DNA from: JBHIEE01 sp046760445
GTDB lineage: Bacteria > Acidobacteriota > Aminicenantia > JdFR-78
Assembly (NCBI GenBank): GCA_046760445.1
Contig: JBHIEE010000061.1
Span: forward strand, 1 to 17,083
DNA length: 17,083 nucleotides
Direction: 5' to 3'
Part shown: piece after piece, positions 15,401 to 17,083 of the stretch
How positions within the stretch are numbered: position 1 is the stretch's first letter
Layout: every line of letters begins with the position of its first letter
Translations under genes and position numbers: made by a program
Notes under the pieces: generated by a model
Seen by the model: only the letters and a program-made list of their open reading frames with translations
Database searches by the model: none
Told to the model about the DNA's origin: nothing

Positions 15401-16038
15401 TTACTCCAATTACCGGTCAGATCTGTTTGAGTGAAATAAAGGTCTCCTTCATTAAGATGATTTTCATAGAGCCAGATTCTCTCAGGAGTAAAAGGGTCAT
15501 TATTCGCAGAAGACATAAACAAAAAGTCATAGTCTCCATCTCCATCATAATCACCAGAAGTCATCCCACAGTGGCCATTAGTATCAATACTTGCGCCTCC
15601 AACTCCTTTAGTTGGCCAGCCCCCTGTTCCTTCACTTCCATCAATCCAATGAGTAATCACAAATGATCCTATCTGTTCATCAACTCCCATATTTTTTACA
15701 AAAGCTAAAACATTGCTATAACTACTGCTTGAACCAATAAAATCAGGCCATCCATCACCATCAAAATCATTAGTTGTTAAGGTGTTAATCCAAGCTGGAA
15801 TATCCACTGGATTAGCAACATTAAAATCCGCTCCTAACCTATTCAGCGTAATATAACCTTCGCCCCAATGAGCTACCGACGAATTTTCCTCATCTTTATA
15901 AGTAATCGTATCAAAGGCTTCAGTAAAAGTTCCTTGATATTCAGTGCATTCTTCCTGAGCCCAGAATTTGATTGATAATATAATCAAAATGGTAATTAAT
16001 GGAATAACCATTAAAATTATTTTCCATCTTTTATTCAT
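12448..16038 (-). CDS. pilY1: PilY1-type pilus tip protein with N-terminal FG-GAP calcium repeats
   Basis: 1196 residues. Residues 9-27 form a signal peptide or anchor. The N-terminal half has six FG-GAP-type calcium loops (DxDxDGxxD) starting at Asp91, Asp163, Asp229, Asp287, Asp346 and Asp405, spaced 58-72 residues, consistent with a beta-propeller. No von Willebrand A domain, as in Pseudomonas PilY1, is evident. Residues about 600-1130 match the PilY1 C-terminal propeller: GDINHSNPIVVG (705-716), KLIYVGANDGMLHCFDVRTG (741-760), LWAFIPYNLLPKL, then VYVDGSPVAADVY. A calcium-loop equivalent lies at 939-947 in DIERDGKADRVYVGDLDGRVW. The C-terminus ends in a basic segment. PilY1 sits at the pilus tip or on the surface and acts in adhesion and pilus extension. 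It follows pilX by 51 bp. The 3' end overlaps the kinase gene by 8 bp. Confidence 0.9.
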   Translation of the reverse strand: MNKRWKIILMVIPLITILIILSIKFWAQEECTEYQGTFTEAFDTITYKDEENSSVAHWGEGYITLNRLGADFNVANPVDIPAWINTLTTNDFDGDGWPDFIGSSSSYSNVLAFVKNMGVDEQIGSFVITHWIDGSEGTGGWPTKGVGGASIDTNGHCGMTSGDYDGDGDYDFLFMSSANNDPFTPERIWLYENHLNEGDLYFTQTDLTGNWSNKIKGIAWSATMMQSIDFDGDGDIDILVGNRAGEVLLYKNTNNGQVNDGTFPSSPAVLIDTGWDPRGVSTLSVADFDGDGDLDIIVGSVTYAELKYYKNDGTDNFTLYKEYYDPDGDIYDDQYDGGATASIVGDFDQDGDVDLMIGTDQWNIGDNDLGGVCFYFKNIGGEFVSRLIFDDRPTTYDFDLGASFDYDQDGDLDFIMADGNHTEFYYIFTNEVADVYTLTGIAQSISLTSDLDPQQYAITKVKIADLDQGWEGTYSSDGLKIEYYVSNNGGKDWEFYVEFEGNELQDYTDLPEHTFVHYGTDLRWKAELSALEDDMAEWEDASFETPRMDQIRFEYTYVDRREYSRTSVVATKAEIDGEDKKLIIGGTFIFPGWEGHLRAYNVTNMVPEDNSYSILRTVSRSEVTSPSGRWVASGVEILWDAGELLDSRTADSRSIYTAIDEGSLIRYDFSVDYVDILGPILQDVNNDNEGLINFIRGEGRDWKLGDINHSNPIVVGPPEGNPNIMGEGYSEFKETWADRDKLIYVGANDGMLHCFDVRTGEELWAFIPYNLLPKLRNMWAVDPDTGERYFNRDVYVDGSPVAADVYINGEWRTVLICGQGPGKGSIIGGGLYYYFALDITDPDSPEPLWEFTDDTTMGETWSVSAIGKITKEGDGIWAAFMGSGYDNDDDPSTTLGNVFYAVDLETGTAFWTFTADDIDTSENFPNILNAIPGSPSIIDIERDGKADRVYVGDLDGRVWKIDVSVEFKEIGKSGKTTWDDVVTAIYEDDDNYPIISKPTAWVDYYSGSTNPHIYFGTGGDDRAPNDAYYSFIALIDNDASDQEERMEWYLGDPGILNLSSEKDVGDLGQGEKVWADPKVANSIVYFNTITGSIESVDPCENLAGVGKLYGRYVRAVRGAAVGGTAFTTASGSVESLTLASKTRSAVTLGERTRTTSGTRKREVYVQEYDSTIQRLEQPIGAILKVKSWREIFKIIR

Positions 16039-16045
16039 TATTACT

Positions 16046-16055
16046 ATCCTCCTTT
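16046..16055 (-). promoter_or_regulatory. Ribosome-binding site of pilY1
   Basis: AAAGGAGGAT on the minus strand, with GGAGG about nine bases before the pilY1 ATG at 16038. It is a strong match and supports that start. Confidence 0.75.
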
Positions 16056-16089
16056 AAATTTAATTTATTTATATTTATATCCTTCAGGC

Positions 16090-16716
16090 TTAATCAACCT
16101 CAATAAACACTTCAATTTCTAATCTTTTAGTAGTATTCAATGGGCTAGTACCAATGCACACTAAAAGAGCATCAAGTGGATCTGCGGTGCCACTCCCTGC
16201 TTCATCATCAATCAAAAATACAGTATAAGTATAGTCATGATTCATGCCATCAGGACTGTCTGAATCAGGAATATAAGCCTGACGAAAGAAGATCACATTT
16301 GCCACATCAGGATTTCCATCTCCGTCAGGATCAATTAAATTTAATATTTCTAAATCAGTTAATTTGCGAAAATAGTTATCATCAGAAGGAAGGTCAATCC
16401 CTGTTGGTTCAGTCAAATAATGGTTGTCAAAATCAACCCAAGTGTCTTGTTCAAAATTTCCTTCCACCTGTGCCCAGGCAGCATCAAAACCTGCTTCCGC
16501 AGCATTGAAAGCCCTCCCTTGGAGAGCCACATTCCCAGCAACCTTAGGGCCAGTTCCTGTGACTAAAAGGAGTAAAACTCCGACACTGGATAGAAAAGCT
16601 ACCATTAATAAAGCAATAATTAGAGCTGAGCCTGACTTATCTTTAAATCGCAAAAAGAAGTGATCAAGAATCGATAAGGATATGTTTAATTTATTTCTCT
16701 TCACTCGATAAGTCAT
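16090..16716 (-). CDS. pilX: PilX-type minor pilin assembly protein
   Basis: 208 residues from the ATG at 16716. An in-frame ATG at 16728 would add four residues; the inner ATG is preferred because GGAGG lies five bases before it. The core is the PilX N-terminal domain: KSGSALIIALLMVAFLSSVGVLLLLVTGTG, then VAGNVALQGRAFNAAEAGFDAAW. The prepilin leader ends at Gly-Ser in KSG/SALI, and the fifth mature residue is Ile rather than Glu, as is common in PilX-like proteins. The leader, about 29 residues, is long for a type IV prepilin. The mature part has a DPDGDGNPD calcium-type loop (129-137). PilD should process it. PilX primes pilus assembly with PilW and PilY1, whose genes flank it in the same order as in other bacteria. 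Confidence 0.85.
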   Translation of the reverse strand: MTYRVKRNKLNISLSILDHFFLRFKDKSGSALIIALLMVAFLSSVGVLLLLVTGTGPKVAGNVALQGRAFNAAEAGFDAAWAQVEGNFEQDTWVDFDNHYLTEPTGIDLPSDDNYFRKLTDLEILNLIDPDGDGNPDVANVIFFRQAYIPDSDSPDGMNHDYTYTVFLIDDEAGSGTADPLDALLVCIGTSPLNTTKRLEIEVFIEVD

Positions 16717-16721
16717 TTTTG

Positions 16722-16726
16722 CCTCC
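16722..16726 (-). promoter_or_regulatory. Ribosome-binding site deciding the pilX start
   Basis: GGAGG on the minus strand ends five bases before the ATG at 16716. It overlaps the codons of the alternative start at 16728, which has only a weaker AAGGGAAT upstream. This favours the inner ATG. Confidence 0.6.
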
Positions 16727-16756
16727 ATTATTCCCTTTCCTTAATTTTGTAATTTA

Positions 16757-17083
16757 TCACTCGTTATAAACCTCTAACGATAGATTTCTAATATTGGCCG
16801 TGGTTTCAATTAAAAATCGTCTGTGGTTGTCAGGATCTGCTGCTTGAGGACTATTTGCAATAGCAGGTCTCTGATAAACAAGCGGCATCCCAGTAGGAGG
16901 AGTACCTGTTACACTGACAAAAGGATTCTCTGTCCGCCCTAAAATCCAGATTCTAATCTGACGAATTTCAGCAATATCTGCTAAAGTCCAAGCTGTCTGC
17001 CAATCAGTAAATCCATCCAATATCCCATCGCCATCCAAGTCTCCATTATACTGAATTTGAAAATTTTCAATATTTTGAGCTAA
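16757..17083 (-). CDS. pilW: PilW-type minor pilin assembly protein, C-terminal part
   Basis: 108 residues are visible; the gene continues past the right edge. The fragment begins LAQNIENFQIQYNGDLDGDG and contains IAEIRQIRIWILGRTE, then YQRP and HRRFLIETTANIRNL before the stop. The pattern of NIENFQIQY followed by a stretch on RIWILGRTE and a final ETTANIRNLSL is typical of the C-terminal region of PilW-like type IV pilus assembly proteins. DLDGDGILD (residues 15-23 of the fragment) is a DxDxDG calcium-type loop. It lies upstream of pilX, the usual pilW-pilX-pilY1 order. An in-frame TTG at 17038 is not a real start, because the homologous reading frame runs on. Confidence 0.75.
   Translation of the reverse strand, partial: LAQNIENFQIQYNGDLDGDGILDGFTDWQTAWTLADIAEIRQIRIWILGRTENPFVSVTGTPPTGMPLVYQRPAIANSPQAADPDNHRRFLIETTANIRNLSLEVYNE

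Noticed and set aside
12913..16663. Several plus-strand reading frames opposite pilY1 and pilX
   Set aside because: They are shadows of the minus-strand genes, rich in residues antisense to DGDG loops, and have no ribosome-binding sites or domains.

Overview
The window is about 17 kb of low-GC bacterial DNA, gene-dense on both strands. It carries type IV pilus genes (including pilY1 with minor pilin genes) and several families of short palindromic or fold-back repeats between genes. The pilus genes suggest a diderm bacterium. The low GC, the simple repeats and the mix of genes look like an uncultured lineage such as Omnitrophota or a neighbouring candidate phylum. That placement is a weak inference from style, not a phylogenetic result.

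Layout: 1-114 is the 3' end of a TolB/PD40-type beta-propeller gene. 238-1107 is a secreted protein with calcium-loop repeats and a GGAHCC motif. A minus-strand block then runs leftward. dgt (dNTPase), an MFS transporter and yjbQ form one tight group (7333 down to 4639). A YprB-like exonuclease with C-terminal TPR repeats follows (4478-3168). Last come a Fur-family regulator and a VanZ-like membrane protein, overlapping by 11 bp (2912-1316).

A divergent 300-bp region (7334-7633) separates dgt from a plus-strand operon. It contains a 16-bp inverted repeat enclosing 74 bp, a perfect 14-bp hairpin, and a plausible sigma-70 promoter facing the plus-strand genes. That operon encodes an ABC ATPase, an ABC-2 permease and a membrane-anchored TPR-like protein, joined by two 4-bp ATGA overlaps. 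After a 141-bp fold-back repeat come a prepilin peptidase (pilD) and a PAS-containing NtrB/PilS-type histidine kinase. The kinase converges on, and overlaps by 8 bp, the 3' end of a leftward minor-pilin operon: pilW (partial at the right edge), pilX and a large pilY1.

Read together, 7634-17083 looks like a pilus-biogenesis island. The ABC pair plus companion next to pilD and a pilS-like kinase recalls the pilG/pilH/pilI genes beside pilD in Myxococcus xanthus. PilD would process pilins, PilW/PilX/PilY1 would form the pilus tip, and the kinase may regulate them. The PilY1 here has six DxDxDG calcium loops of FG-GAP type in its N-terminal half, where classical PilY1 has a von Willebrand A domain. 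PilX and PilW each carry one similar loop. The other notable signal is the repeat load. One palindrome lies in frame inside the exonuclease gene, and simple repeats also touch the stop of yjbQ and the fur/vanZ junction.
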